In this document: positions 24,301 to 33,591 of the stretch, in pieces
How positions within the stretch are numbered: the first letter of the stretch is position 1
Layout: the number at the start of each line of letters is the position of its first letter
Assembly: GCA_913055805.1 (NCBI GenBank)
Contig: CAJXLF010000005.1
Location: 124,001-188,000, forward strand
DNA from: an uncultured Salinisphaerales bacterium
GTDB taxonomy: Bacteria > Pseudomonadota > Gammaproteobacteria > Nevskiales > CAJXLF01
DNA length: 64,000 nt
Direction of reading: 5' to 3'
Translations under genes and position numbers: made by a program
Notes under the pieces: generated by a model
What the model was told of the DNA's origin: nothing
Database searches by the model: none
The model's input: the letters and a program-made list of their open reading frames with translations, nothing else

Positions 24301-24337
24301 AAAAAGGCCCCGCCGGCATTGCCTGCGGGGCCTTTTT
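24301..24337 (+). terminator. Intrinsic terminator after the aldolase gene
   Basis: AAAAAGGCCCCGC and GCGGGGCCTTTTT are complementary over 13 bases with an 11-base loop and end in five Ts. It lies 24 bases after the aldolase stop. Confidence 0.92.
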
Positions 24338-24354
24338 CGTTCTAATTTGCATCT

Positions 24355-26160
24355 ATGGATAAAATTCAGGCACTCAAGGGTAGCGAACTCTTTGCTGACC
24401 TCGGCGACAAGGCGCTGGCTGAGTTGTCGGAGCGCGCGCAATGGGTCGAGCTCAAGAGTGGCATGGCGCTGTACAAGCTTGGTGATGAAGGGGACGCACT
24501 CTATCTGATTGCCAATGGCCGCCTGAGTGTGAACACGCTGCGTGAGAACAGTAATGAGGAGCAGCGGCTGTCTGAGCTGGGCCGCTATGAAATCGTCGGT
24601 GAGATTGCCCTGATTACGGGCGAGCGTCGTTCGGTCACAGTCCGGGCAGTGCGAGACAGCGCCTTGATCCGCATTTCCAAAGAGGATTTCAGTGGCCTGA
24701 TGGTTCAGCATCCGCAGGCAGGTCTGCGGGTTATGCGGCATATTGTTGAGCGCCTCAGACGGCCACGCACCAGTCGTTCAAGGGATGCGATGCTTTCCAG
24801 CCGGACGATGGCAGTGATTCCCGCGCATGAAGGCTTGCCCTATCGGGAATTCGCCAAGGGAATAACGGATGCGCTGGGCGATCGCGGCGCGAGCCTGAGG
24901 CTGGATGCCGAACGCGTCGACTCCGCATTGGGCAAGGGCGCCGCGCAGATTGTCTTTGAGGACAGTGATCGTAACGAAACGCTATACAGCTGGTTGAATG
25001 CCCTGGAGGGGCAATATCGCTATGTAGTGTACGAGGGAGATTGCAATACCGAGGCCTGGACGCGTCGCTGTCTTAGGCAGGCCGACCGCATCCTGCTGCT
25101 GGTGGATGCACGCCGTGAGCCGGGCATGACGTCGATATTGCAGTGCATTCTTGAGAACAGAATCAAGGCGCCGATCGAGGTGGTTCTGCTTCATGGTGAC
25201 GATTACCATTCGGCAACCGAGCCCTATGGCTGGCGTGATCTGCTGAACAGTCGCAGACATCATCAGCATGTGGGAGGTTATGACCGTCAGGCGCTTTCAC
25301 ATATTGCCCGCATGATCAGCGGTCATGCACTAGGTCTTGTGCTGGGAGGCGGCGGCGCGCGCGGCTTTGCGCACCTGGGCCTGATTCGGGCCTTGGAGGA
25401 ACGCAATATACCTATCGACCTGGTCGGCGGCACAAGTATTGGTGCATTGGTAGGCGCGTTGTGCGCAACGGGTTACCGCTTTGATGAGATTTTCCGCATC
25501 ATGCGTGAAACTTTCGTAGACCAGAATTACCTGAATGATTTCACCCTGTCACGGATTTCACTGATACGTGGCCGCAAACTGCTGCATCGGCTGGAGGATG
25601 TATTTGGCGATACACGTATCGAGCAGCTTTCCAGGCAGTTTTTCTGCATCAGCACGAATCTGACACGCGATGAGCAAATCGTGCATCAGCGGGGGTTCCT
25701 GAGCGACTGGGTGAGCACGAGTATGTCAGTACCGGGCATCGCCCCCCCGTTTGTCTATCACGGCGAATTGCTGGTGGATGGTGGATTGCTCAATAACCTG
25801 CCGACTGATGTCATGGCTGGTTACGGGCGTGGCCCCGTGATTGCCTCGGACGTGAGCAGCAAGACCGAACTCAAGGTTGAGGAAATGCAGGGCAGGGAGC
25901 GGCCATATCAGCTCTATCGCAGCCGTAGCGAGTCAGTCAGTCTGAATATGTTCACCATCCTGTACCAGACAGCGACCATGACCAGTGAAGAGGAGATTCT
26001 CAAACAGAGGGACAGTGCCGATCTTTACATCAGCATGCCGGTACAGGACGTAGGTATGTTTGACTGGCACAGCATGGACGAAACGCTCTACCGGGGTTAT
26101 CACCATGCCACCGAACTGCTTGAGCAGGCCATAGCCGATGGCGTGCTCGGGGCGATCTGA
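24355..26160 (+). CDS. Patatin-like phospholipase with N-terminal cyclic-nucleotide-binding domain
   Basis: This 601-residue protein resembles the neuropathy target esterase group. Residues 8-125 are a CRP-like cNMP-binding domain (YKLGDEGDALYLIANGRLSV, GEIALITGERRSVTVRA). Residues 140-310 form a linker with a nucleotide-binding look. Residues 325-485 are the patatin hydrolase: oxyanion loop GGGGARGFAHLG near 330, nucleophile GTSIGA near 361, and catalytic Asp in DGGLLNNLP near 474. It should hydrolyse phospholipid or lysophospholipid ester bonds, perhaps under nucleotide control. No signal peptide is visible. It lies alone after the aldolase terminator and converges on dapE with five bases between stop codons. 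The ligand and substrate are unproven. Confidence 0.92.
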   Translation: MDKIQALKGSELFADLGDKALAELSERAQWVELKSGMALYKLGDEGDALYLIANGRLSVNTLRENSNEEQRLSELGRYEIVGEIALITGERRSVTVRAVRDSALIRISKEDFSGLMVQHPQAGLRVMRHIVERLRRPRTSRSRDAMLSSRTMAVIPAHEGLPYREFAKGITDALGDRGASLRLDAERVDSALGKGAAQIVFEDSDRNETLYSWLNALEGQYRYVVYEGDCNTEAWTRRCLRQADRILLLVDARREPGMTSILQCILENRIKAPIEVVLLHGDDYHSATEPYGWRDLLNSRRHHQHVGGYDRQALSHIARMISGHALGLVLGGGGARGFAHLGLIRALEERNIPIDLVGGTSIGALVGALCATGYRFDEIFRIMRETFVDQNYLNDFTLSRISLIRGRKLLHRLEDVFGDTRIEQLSRQFFCISTNLTRDEQIVHQRGFLSDWVSTSMSVPGIAPPFVYHGELLVDGGLLNNLPTDVMAGYGRGPVIASDVSSKTELKVEEMQGRERPYQLYRSRSESVSLNMFTILYQTATMTSEEEILKQRDSADLYISMPVQDVGMFDWHSMDETLYRGYHHATELLEQAIADGVLGAI

Positions 26161-26165
26161 CGCGG

Positions 26166-27308
26166 TCAGACCAGGAGGTGTTTGAGTATGTTTCTGTATA
26201 CCCGACTCAGGGCCTCCAGATCGTCTACGCGCACAGATTCGTTAACCTTGTGAATGGTGGCATTGACCGGGCCGAGTTCTGCTACCTCTGCACCGGTAGG
26301 CGCAATGAAGCGCCCGTCCGAGGTACCCCCCGCAGTCGATAAACAGGGTGTTACGCCGGTGCACTCCTGCACGGCTGACTGCATGGCATCCACCAGCTTG
26401 CCCGGAGGGGTGATGAACGGCTCGCCGGAGTGACGCCATTGCAACTCGTATTGCAATTGATGACTCTCCAGGACGGCGGTTACTTTTTCACGGATTAAGT
26501 CAGCGTTCAGGGCGGGGGAGTAGCGCAGGTTGAACATGACTTCGGCATGCCCGGGTATGACATTGTCGGCGCCTGTACCGCTATGCAGGTTGGTGATCTG
26601 AAAACTGGTAGGCGGGAAATGTTCATCTCCCTCATCCCATTGTATGGCGCATAACTCCGCCAGCGCGGGCGTCAGTCGATGAAGCGGATTGTCCGCCAGA
26701 TGCGGATAAGCCACATGTCCCTGACGCCCATGTACGCGGAGTAATGCGCCCAGCGAGCCGCGCCTGCCATTTTTGATGGTATCGCCCAGGTGCTCGGCAC
26801 TGGAGGGCTCGCCGACTACACAGAGGTCGATCTTCTCGCCGCGCTCAGTGAGCGTTTCCATCACTTGCCGGGTGCCGTGAACAGCCGGGCCTTCTTCGTC
26901 GCTTGTGATCAGGAAAGCAATGCTGCCCGCGTGATCAGGATGCTGCGAAACGAATGCCTCGACAGCCGTCACCATGGCGGCCAGACTGCCCTTCATGTCC
27001 GCAGCGCCGCGACCATAGAGGTAACCATCCCGTATCTCCGGCTCGAAGGGCGGGGACTGCCAGTCTTCCAGAGGTCCCGGCGGGACCACATCGGTATGCC
27101 CGGCGAATACAAACAGAGGCGCGCTGGAGCCGCGCCGGGCCCATAGATTGGAAACCTCGCCAAAAGCCAGGAACTCTATCTCGAAACCCGCTTTTCGCAG
27201 GCGCTCGGCCATAAGCGCCTGACAGCCGGCGTCTTCAGGCGTTACGGATGACCTGCGGATGAGTTCACAAGCAAGCTCTAGCGTGGCATCTGTATCGCCC
27301 ATCACCAT
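26166..27308 (-). CDS. dapE: Succinyl-diaminopimelate desuccinylase
   Basis: This 380-residue zinc aminopeptidase-family (M20) enzyme removes succinate from N-succinyl-LL-diaminopimelate to give LL-diaminopimelate for lysine and peptidoglycan. The first metal His is in GHTDVVPPG at residue 71, the bridging Asp in GAADMKGS at 104, and the catalytic and metal Glu pair in SDEEGPA at 137-138. A dimerisation domain runs from about 180 to 290 ([24 protein letters not shown]), and the C-terminal TSDGRF and [12 protein letters not shown] hold the remaining ligand. It is the last gene of the minus-strand map-glnD-dapC-dapD unit, 14 bases after the ArsC/Spx-like gene. Confidence 0.97.
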   Translation of the reverse strand: MVMGDTDATLELACELIRRSSVTPEDAGCQALMAERLRKAGFEIEFLAFGEVSNLWARRGSSAPLFVFAGHTDVVPPGPLEDWQSPPFEPEIRDGYLYGRGAADMKGSLAAMVTAVEAFVSQHPDHAGSIAFLITSDEEGPAVHGTRQVMETLTERGEKIDLCVVGEPSSAEHLGDTIKNGRRGSLGALLRVHGRQGHVAYPHLADNPLHRLTPALAELCAIQWDEGDEHFPPTSFQITNLHSGTGADNVIPGHAEVMFNLRYSPALNADLIREKVTAVLESHQLQYELQWRHSGEPFITPPGKLVDAMQSAVQECTGVTPCLSTAGGTSDGRFIAPTGAEVAELGPVNATIHKVNESVRVDDLEALSRVYRNILKHLLV

Positions 27309-27322
27309 TCCTTAATTGCCGA

Positions 27323-27679
27323 CTAGTCGGCGCCGGCCAGTATGACCTCGTATTTTGCCGTGCTGAAGCCCGCTGCAACACCCGCCGGATACTCCAGTAC
27401 GGGTCTTTTTATCAGTGTGGGTTGTGACAGCATAAGCTTTGTCGCCAGTTTTTCGTCCAGCGGTTCGCGTTCTTCCACGGACAGCATGCGCCAGGTTGTG
27501 CTGCGCCGGTTGAGCAGCGTTTCCCATCCCAGGGATTCGATCCATTGCGTCAGGCGCCTGGATTCCAGACCATCGGTGCGCAGATCATGAAAACGATACT
27601 CGATGCCCTGGCTGTCCAGCCATTTGCAGGCCTTGCGGCAGGTATCGCAGTTCTTCAGGCCGTAGAGCGTGAAAGGCAT
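27323..27679 (-). CDS. ArsC/Spx-like thioredoxin-fold protein (YffB family)
   Basis: This 118-residue protein has the ArsC/Spx fold: TLYGLKNCDTCRKACKWL at the N-terminus with CxxC at residues 11 and 14, then FHDLRTDGL, and a C-terminal PTLIKRPVLEYPAG segment with the cis-Pro and Arg of the family. The length and order match YffB, which lies next to dapE in Escherichia coli too. Its substrate is not known; YffB-like proteins interact with glutathione rather than reduce arsenate. It begins two bases after the dapD stop and is surely co-transcribed. Why a thiol protein sits among lysine genes is not evident. Confidence 0.92.
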   Translation of the reverse strand: MPFTLYGLKNCDTCRKACKWLDSQGIEYRFHDLRTDGLESRRLTQWIESLGWETLLNRRSTTWRMLSVEEREPLDEKLATKLMLSQPTLIKRPVLEYPAGVAAGFSTAKYEVILAGAD

Positions 27680-27681
27680 GT

Positions 27682-28512
27682 CTAGTCGATGTTGCGCAGC
27701 AGTTCGTTGATACCCACCTTGCCGCGGGTGCGCGCATCGACACGCTTGACGATAATTGCGCAGTTCAGATTGTAGGGGCCGGCAGGGCCGTTCTTCGGTA
27801 GGGAGCCCGCAACAACCACGCTGCCTGCAGGGACGCGGCCATAACTGATGTCACCGGTTTCGCGATCAAAGATAGGCGTGCTCTGACTGATGAAAACACC
27901 CATCGAAATGACCGTTCCTTCCTCCACAACGACGCCTTCAACCACCTCGGAGCGGGCGCCGATAAAGCAATCGTCCTCGATGATTGTGGGGTTGGCCTGC
28001 AGGGGCTCAAGTACGCCGCCGATGCCAACGCCGCCAGATAGATGAACGTTCTTGCCTATCTGGGCGCAGGAGCCAACGGTGGCCCAGGTATCGACCATGG
28101 ATCCACTGTCAACATAGGCGCCGATATTGACGTAGGAGGGCATCAGCACCGCGTTAGCTGCGATATACGAGCCCTTGCGGACTGAGGCAGGGGGTACGAC
28201 CCGCGCACCTTGCCGGGCAAAGCGCTCTGCGTCGAAATCTGCAAATTTGCTGGGGACCTTGTCGAAATAGCGCGTTTCAGCACCGTCGATGACGACATTG
28301 TCGTGCAGGCGGAAATAGAGCAGTACAGCTTTCTTCAACCACTGATTGACCTGCCACTCGCCCGAAACTTTTTCCGCTACCCGCGCCCTGCCGTCATCCA
28401 GCTGTTCAATAGCCTCGAGCACTGCGTTGCGCACGTCATCCGGGCAATTGCGGGGGCTGAACTGGTCGCGGTTTTCAAAGGCTTGCTCAATTATCGACTG
28501 CAGGTCACTCAT
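27682..28512 (-). CDS. dapD: Tetrahydrodipicolinate N-succinyltransferase
   Basis: This 276-residue enzyme transfers succinate from succinyl-CoA to tetrahydrodipicolinate, opening the ring in the succinylase lysine pathway. A helical N-terminal domain (about 1-100) is followed by a left-handed beta-helix of hexapeptide repeats ([49 protein letters not shown]), with the substrate-binding [13 protein letters not shown] near 235. The size equals the family norm. The gap of 109 bases after dapC holds no strong promoter or terminator on the minus strand, so it may be read through from map-glnD-dapC or have a weak start of its own. Confidence 0.98.
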   Translation of the reverse strand: MSDLQSIIEQAFENRDQFSPRNCPDDVRNAVLEAIEQLDDGRARVAEKVSGEWQVNQWLKKAVLLYFRLHDNVVIDGAETRYFDKVPSKFADFDAERFARQGARVVPPASVRKGSYIAANAVLMPSYVNIGAYVDSGSMVDTWATVGSCAQIGKNVHLSGGVGIGGVLEPLQANPTIIEDDCFIGARSEVVEGVVVEEGTVISMGVFISQSTPIFDRETGDISYGRVPAGSVVVAGSLPKNGPAGPYNLNCAIIVKRVDARTRGKVGINELLRNID

Positions 28513-28621
28513 CGTACTCTCGGTATTTCTCTTGTTGGCAATAAGGTTTCAAGGGGCCGAATTGTACTATTGTCCTTGCCCCTGTGCTTGGAGCTTCGGC
28601 TCAAGACGCCATATGTGTTGG

Positions 28622-29812
28622 CTAGGCCAGCAGGGCGCGTATGCGTCGTGCCGCTTCAGTGCATTCCTCGACACTGGCCACGAGCGACATGCGCACATGA
28701 TTCTGGCCCGGATTGTGTCCGCCGACCTCGCGTGAGAGAAAACTGCCGGGTACCACACGAACATTCTGTTCACGCAGCAGGCGCCGGGTAAATTCGCAGT
28801 CATCCATCGGCAGGCGAGGCCATAGATAAAAGCTGCCGTCAGGCGCCTGACAATCGAGCATGTCGCCGGTAATTTCCAGGAAGGCTTCAAATTTCCGGCG
28901 ATACAGGGAACGATTCTCCTGGACATGCAGTTCATCATTCCAGGCAGCGATGCTGGCGGTCTGGACAGCGGGGCTCATCGTGCAGCCATGGTAAGTGCGG
29001 TAGCGGCGGAAAGCCTCGAGTGCGGCGGCATCGCCTGCGACAAAACCTGAACGGATGCCAGGTACATTGGAACGCTTGGACAGGCTGTGAAATACCACGC
29101 AGCGGTCAAAACCCTGCAGACCCATGGCCGAGGCCGCCTGTAACAAGCCGGGCGGAGGGCGGGCTTCGTCCAGATAGATTTCGCTATAGCACTCGTCGCT
29201 GGCAATGATGAAGTCATGTTGCTGGGCCAGGCCGATCAGTTTTTGCAGAGTTTCCACTGGCATAACGGCGCCAGTGGGGTTGCCGGGACTGCAGAGGTAC
29301 AGTAGTTGGCAGTCATTCCAGACAGCATCACTCACGGCATCGAAATCGGGAAGCAGGCCATTGTCATCAGTGCAGGCAAGGTAATGGGGGCTTGCTCCCG
29401 CCAGCAGGGCGGCACCTTCGTAGATCTGATAACAGGGATTGGGCATCAGCACCTTCGCGTTTGGACGGCGCTCAACGATGGTTTGCGCGAAAGCAAACAG
29501 GGCTTCGCGCGTGCCGCTCACGGGCAGTATATGGCGGTCGGGATCGATTTCGTCTTCTGCAATACCGAAGCGGCGCCCGAGCCAGCCTGCGATCGCGTGC
29601 CTGAGTTCGGGTTTTCCCAGCGTATTGGGATACTGGCCGATTTCTTCAAGCGCGCCCTGATAACTTTCCAGAATGATCCGGGGAACAGGATGTTTAGGCT
29701 CGCCGATGGTCAATGCAATGGGTGCAAGACCTTCGGGAGGCCTGATGTCGGCCACCAGTGCTGCCAGTTTTTCGAACGGGTAGGGTTGCAGCCTGTTGAG
29801 ATCGGGATTCAA
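28622..29812 (-). CDS. dapC: N-succinyldiaminopimelate aminotransferase
   Basis: This 396-residue class I/II PLP aminotransferase makes N-succinyl-LL-2,6-diaminopimelate from the DapD product with glutamate as donor. TIGEPKHPVPRII near residue 37, YPNTLGKPELR near 61 and ASDECYSEIY near 200 bind cofactor; the Schiff-base Lys is in FHSLSKRSNVPG near 245, and the carboxylate-binding Arg is in the C-terminal NHVRMSLV. Its neighbours dapD and dapE support the DapC assignment over other aminotransferases. The start is TTG 29812, overlapping the glnD stop as TTGA, so translation is coupled. Confidence 0.95.
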   Translation of the reverse strand: MNPDLNRLQPYPFEKLAALVADIRPPEGLAPIALTIGEPKHPVPRIILESYQGALEEIGQYPNTLGKPELRHAIAGWLGRRFGIAEDEIDPDRHILPVSGTREALFAFAQTIVERRPNAKVLMPNPCYQIYEGAALLAGASPHYLACTDDNGLLPDFDAVSDAVWNDCQLLYLCSPGNPTGAVMPVETLQKLIGLAQQHDFIIASDECYSEIYLDEARPPPGLLQAASAMGLQGFDRCVVFHSLSKRSNVPGIRSGFVAGDAAALEAFRRYRTYHGCTMSPAVQTASIAAWNDELHVQENRSLYRRKFEAFLEITGDMLDCQAPDGSFYLWPRLPMDDCEFTRRLLREQNVRVVPGSFLSREVGGHNPGQNHVRMSLVASVEECTEAARRIRALLA

Positions 29813-32553
29813 ATCGTGACCTCGACGGTGGTTCTGTTGCCGTTGCTGTCTTCTTTGTAATCAAGTTCCTGTGCCAGCTCGGAACGAATCTGGTTGAAGA
29901 CGGCTTCATCTTCCAGCATGCGATTCTGGTGGTTGGTGATAAAGAATACGTCTTCTGCACGCTCGCCAATGGTTCCGATCTTGGCGTCATGCACCAGTAT
30001 CTGATGACGGCGGAAGGCCTCGCCAACGGTTGACAACAATCCGGGCCGATCCGCGGTTACCAGCTCCATGACTGTGCGGTTACGGTCCATATCCTGCTGG
30101 AAATGGACCTGGGTAGGTACGGAGAAATGACGAACCTGGCGGGATGCCCGCCGACTGACCCGCATCTTGTCGCTGTCAGGGTGTTCTATCGCTGCAGCCA
30201 GACGACTCTCGATTTCCCTGACACGGGCCGGGTCCACGATGGAGCGCCCGTCTTCCTCGGAAACCACATAGGTATCGAGAGTGAAGTCGTCCATGGTTTC
30301 GGAAATGCGGGCATCCAGGATGTTCAGGCCCATCTGCGATAACACGCCGGTCATCAGGCCAAACAGGTAGTCCACATCCCGCGTATAGACAAAGACCGAG
30401 GTGCCACGACTGGTGTGCGGCTCAACGAGCACGAGGGTCTGCGTAGGATCGTCCAGGCCGGCCACGCCTTCGGTATAGGCAGTGATTTCATCGGGAGTGA
30501 AGCGCCGGAAACTGTCATCAGGGAAGCGTTGCCAGACAGCGTCGATTTGTTTGTCCTGCAAGCCGCGGTTGTGCAGCAGGGCGCGCGCGCGCGCCTGACT
30601 TTCGCTGATCAGTTCCTGCTCGCGTATCGGGTCATCCAGGCCACGCTCCAGACTGCGTTTTGCCGAGCGGTAGAGGTTAACCAGCAGACTTTCCCGCCAG
30701 GAATTCCACAGGCTTGGGTTGGTGGCGCGAATGTCGGCTACGGTCAGGAGGAAAAGATAATCGAGCCGCCGGCTGTCACCGACCTTCAAGGCAAAATTGT
30801 GGATGATTTCGGGGTCGGAAATATCCTGGCGCTGGGCCGTCATCGACATAAGCAGATGTTGTTTGACCAGCCAGGCAACCAGTTCACTGTCATAACCGGA
30901 CAGGCCGTGCTGCAGACAGAAGTCCCTGGCCAGTTCGGCGCCGATTTCTGAATGATCGCCGCCTTTGCCCTTGCCGATATCGTGAAAAAAACCGGCCAGA
31001 TATAGCAGTTCGGGTTTGGGGATGCTGTCCATCACTTCGCTGGCGAAGGGGAGTTCATCGCGGAAGCGTTCCATGGCGGCGCGTCTGAGGTTGCGTACCA
31101 CGAAAATCGTGTGTTCGTCGACGGTCAGCGTATGGAACAGGTCATACTGCATGCGCCCGATCACCTGTCCGAAGTCCGGAACATAACGACCCAGTACGCC
31201 ATAGCGGTTCATGCGACGCAGTGCCCGCGTCAGCCCCTGTGGAGCACGCAGGATTTCCATGAAGAAGCTGCGGGCCCGGATGTCTTCGCGGAAATCTTCG
31301 TCGATCAGGTGGCGCTCGCGACGGATAAGGCGCAGTGTTTCGGCGCGAATACCGGTCAGTTTCGAATCCTGCTGCATGAGATAGAAAATCTCCAGCAGGG
31401 CAAAGGGGTTCTGATTGAATACGTCCTGGTGACTGACCTCGATAAAACCGTGGCGCGACTGGAATCGGCGGTTGATAGGTTCTGGAGGCGTGTCGTCATC
31501 AGCATGCAGGATGGCTTCCTCGAAGAGCTGCAGTAGCAGGTCGTTCAGGCAGGACAACGACTTGATTGTCCGGTAATAGCGCTGCATGAACTGCTCGACG
31601 GCCAGGTTGTGGCTTTTGTCCGTATAGCCGAAAAGCTTGGCGACTTTGAGCTGATGATCGAAAAGTAAGCGATCTTCGCGTCGGTTGGTCAGCATGTGCA
31701 GGGCAAAACGAACCTGCCACAGAAAGGACTGACCATTGGCCAGATCCTGATATTCCTGCTCAGTCAGAAAGCCATGGTCGACCAGATCATGCAGTGTGGT
31801 TGCGTTGAAATGTCGTTTGGCTACCCAGGCAATGGTCTGGATGTCACGCAGTCCGCCCGGGCTTTCCTTGACGTTGGGCTCCAACTTGTAGGCAGTATCT
31901 TCAAATTTGGCGTGGCGTTGTTCCTGTTCGGCCTTCTTGCCGTGGAAAAAGTCGGCCACCGGCCAGAGATGCTCTGTGGACAGCCCCTCCTGCATCGCGT
32001 TGAAAAGCGCCGTATTGCCGGTAACCAGGCGGGTTTCCAGCAGATTGGTCATGATGGTCAGATCAGCCCGCGCCTGCTCGGTACAGTCCTGCACTGTGCG
32101 CACACTGTGTCCGACCTCCAGGCCCACATCCCAGAGGAAGGTCAGGAACTGCTGCAGAGGTGTTTCATTCCTGCCGAGATCACCATCCGGTATCAGTATC
32201 AGAAGGTCGACATCGGAGTGGGGCAGTAATTCACTACGCCCGTATCCACCCGCGGCGATCAGTGCCAGTTCGTCAGACGCATCCCCGAAATGCTGCTGCC
32301 AGGTGGTAACCAGAAGACGATCAACAAAATAAGCCTTGGTCTGTACAAGATCGACAGGGGTCATGCCGTTGGCAAAGCCGGAATACAGGGTTTCGCGCAC
32401 CCAGTTGACCAGCTCCCGAACACTGCCCAGCTCGAATTGTTCTGTGATTTGCCCGATGCGTCGATCAATCTGCTGGTGCAGATTGTGGGCAAACAGGTCC
32501 TGTGAGGCGTCTGTGCTACTGCCGGAGGTCAGCGAGCCTTCTATGCCGCTCAT
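29809..32553 (-). CDS. glnD: PII uridylyltransferase / uridylyl-removing enzyme
   Basis: This 914-residue bifunctional enzyme senses glutamine and adds or removes UMP on PII proteins. The nucleotidyltransferase domain has AGGYGRSELLPHSDVDLLIL at residues 101-120, with the metal Asp pair at 114 and 116. A PII-uridylyltransferase helical domain follows, then an HD hydrolase domain (LAGFFHDIGKGKGGDHSE near 517) for uridylyl removal. Two ACT domains lie near the end: VFVYTRDVDYLFGLM near 725 and VMELVTADRPGLLSTVG near 835, which bind glutamine. The size is close to family average. It overlaps map upstream and dapC downstream by four bases each. The partner glnB is not in the window. Confidence 0.98.
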   Translation of the reverse strand: MSGIEGSLTSGSSTDASQDLFAHNLHQQIDRRIGQITEQFELGSVRELVNWVRETLYSGFANGMTPVDLVQTKAYFVDRLLVTTWQQHFGDASDELALIAAGGYGRSELLPHSDVDLLILIPDGDLGRNETPLQQFLTFLWDVGLEVGHSVRTVQDCTEQARADLTIMTNLLETRLVTGNTALFNAMQEGLSTEHLWPVADFFHGKKAEQEQRHAKFEDTAYKLEPNVKESPGGLRDIQTIAWVAKRHFNATTLHDLVDHGFLTEQEYQDLANGQSFLWQVRFALHMLTNRREDRLLFDHQLKVAKLFGYTDKSHNLAVEQFMQRYYRTIKSLSCLNDLLLQLFEEAILHADDDTPPEPINRRFQSRHGFIEVSHQDVFNQNPFALLEIFYLMQQDSKLTGIRAETLRLIRRERHLIDEDFREDIRARSFFMEILRAPQGLTRALRRMNRYGVLGRYVPDFGQVIGRMQYDLFHTLTVDEHTIFVVRNLRRAAMERFRDELPFASEVMDSIPKPELLYLAGFFHDIGKGKGGDHSEIGAELARDFCLQHGLSGYDSELVAWLVKQHLLMSMTAQRQDISDPEIIHNFALKVGDSRRLDYLFLLTVADIRATNPSLWNSWRESLLVNLYRSAKRSLERGLDDPIREQELISESQARARALLHNRGLQDKQIDAVWQRFPDDSFRRFTPDEITAYTEGVAGLDDPTQTLVLVEPHTSRGTSVFVYTRDVDYLFGLMTGVLSQMGLNILDARISETMDDFTLDTYVVSEEDGRSIVDPARVREIESRLAAAIEHPDSDKMRVSRRASRQVRHFSVPTQVHFQQDMDRNRTVMELVTADRPGLLSTVGEAFRRHQILVHDAKIGTIGERAEDVFFITNHQNRMLEDEAVFNQIRSELAQELDYKEDSNGNRTTVEVTI

Positions 32554-33323
32554 GCAGCCTGTTTTTCCTCGCTGCGCAGGGTCATGACCTCGAAGCTGTC
32601 TTCAGTCACCAGTATTGTGTGTTCCCATTGTGCAGAAAGGCGGTGATCCTTGGTGACTACGGTCCATCCATCCGGTAGCAATTTCACCTCTTTGCGGCCG
32701 GCATTAATCATGGGCTCGATGGTAAAGGTCATGCCGGGCTCCAGTGTGAGGCCGGTGCCGGGCTTGCCATAATGGAGTACCTGGGGATCCTCATGAAATT
32801 CGCGTCCGATCCCATGGCCGCAGTATTCGCGGACAACCGAGAAACCCTGTTTTTCTGCGAATTGCTGGATGGTGGCGCCAATATCACCCAGCCGTGTGCC
32901 AGGGCGGACTTTCTCGATGCCGAGCCACATGGCATCGTAAGCGGACTGCACAATCCGCTTGGCCAGGACGCTGGTTTCGCCTACGTGAAACATCTTGCTG
33001 GTATCACCGTGGAAGCCGTCCTTGATAACGGTGACGTCGATGTTGACGATATCGCCTTTCTTGAGCTTCTTGGGGCCGGGAATCCCGTGACAGACCACGT
33101 GGTTGACCGAAGTGCATACTGATTTGGGAAAACCACGGTAATTCAGGCAGGCGGGAATGGCTTGCTGTCGGTTCACAATATGATCGTGACAGATAGCGTC
33201 CAGTTCATCGGTGGTGATGCCGGGCTGAACGTGCTCGCCGATCATCTCCAGCACTTCGGCGGCGAGACGTCCGGCTTCACGCATGCTCTGCTGTTCTTCC
33301 GGGCTCTTGATTGTAACGGCCAT
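32550..33323 (-). CDS. map: Type I methionine aminopeptidase
   Basis: This 257-residue enzyme removes the initiator Met from nascent proteins. The five metal ligands of the pita-bread fold are visible: Asp in VNIDVTVI at residue 96, Asp in HGDTSKMF at 107, His in CGHGIGREFHEDP near 170, Glu in FTIEPMI near 203 and Glu in SAQWEHTILVTE near 234. His79 in VVCHGIP is the substrate-binding His. The length is typical of the bacterial type Ia form without an N-terminal extension. It is divergent from rpsB, as in many gammaproteobacteria, and its ATGA overlap couples glnD to it. Possible minus-strand -10 boxes lie in 33340-33350 but are weak. Confidence 0.98.
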   Translation of the reverse strand: MAVTIKSPEEQQSMREAGRLAAEVLEMIGEHVQPGITTDELDAICHDHIVNRQQAIPACLNYRGFPKSVCTSVNHVVCHGIPGPKKLKKGDIVNIDVTVIKDGFHGDTSKMFHVGETSVLAKRIVQSAYDAMWLGIEKVRPGTRLGDIGATIQQFAEKQGFSVVREYCGHGIGREFHEDPQVLHYGKPGTGLTLEPGMTFTIEPMINAGRKEVKLLPDGWTVVTKDHRLSAQWEHTILVTEDSFEVMTLRSEEKQAA

Positions 33324-33392
33324 GAATGTTCCGTAATGGTGGGCGAATTATCTGTCAGATCGCCTGATCCCCTCATGATGCAGGGCTAAGGG

Positions 33393-33425
33393 GGTAAAGA
33401 CAATTCAAAACTGGTAAGGACAATT
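33393..33425. repeat. Direct repeat GGTAARGACAATT, two copies 20 bases apart
   Basis: Copy one is 33393-33405 (GGTAAAGACAATT) and copy two 33413-33425 (GGTAAGGACAATT), differing at one base. The 20-base period is near two helical turns, as for tandem protein-binding sites. The second copy ends over the first two bases of the rpsB -35 box, and both lie between divergent map and rpsB. Confidence 0.6.
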
Positions 33426-33452
33426 GTCGAAAAAGGCGCGTTAGGGTATTAT
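33424..33452 (+). promoter_or_regulatory. rpsB-tsf promoter
   Basis: TTGTCG (33424-33429) and TATTAT (33447-33452) are 17 bases apart, close to consensus for sigma-70. GCGCGCC follows the -10, a GC-rich discriminator often found at growth-rate and ppGpp-controlled promoters. The predicted start near 33459 leaves a leader of about 130 bases before rpsB. Confidence 0.75.
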
Positions 33453-33458
33453 GCGCGC

Positions 33459-33591
33459 CCTCGATTTTCAATTTCATTAACGCCACACACATATCGCAAC
33501 CTGTCACTGGGTGCCCGGATTTTTCAAAGCGGGTGGTGAGCGGGGATATGTGGAGGAAGGTCCTCGGACCTTAATTAACCCGGAGTAAAAA
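33459..33591 (+). promoter_or_regulatory. rpsB mRNA leader (candidate S2 autoregulatory region)
   Basis: The roughly 130-base untranslated leader contains a stable hairpin just before the ribosome-binding site (AAGGTC/GACCTT with loop CTCG, 33557-33572), then GGAG at 33582 seven bases ahead of the ATG. In Escherichia coli, S2 represses its own operon through a structured rpsB leader of similar length and position. No full secondary structure match was computed, so the regulatory role is inferred from position and the hairpin. Confidence 0.5.

Noticed and set aside
28587-28607. Hairpin in the dapC-dapD gap
   Set aside because: GAGC/GCTC with a bulged extension forms a stem, but no T tract follows on the minus strand, so it is not called as a terminator.
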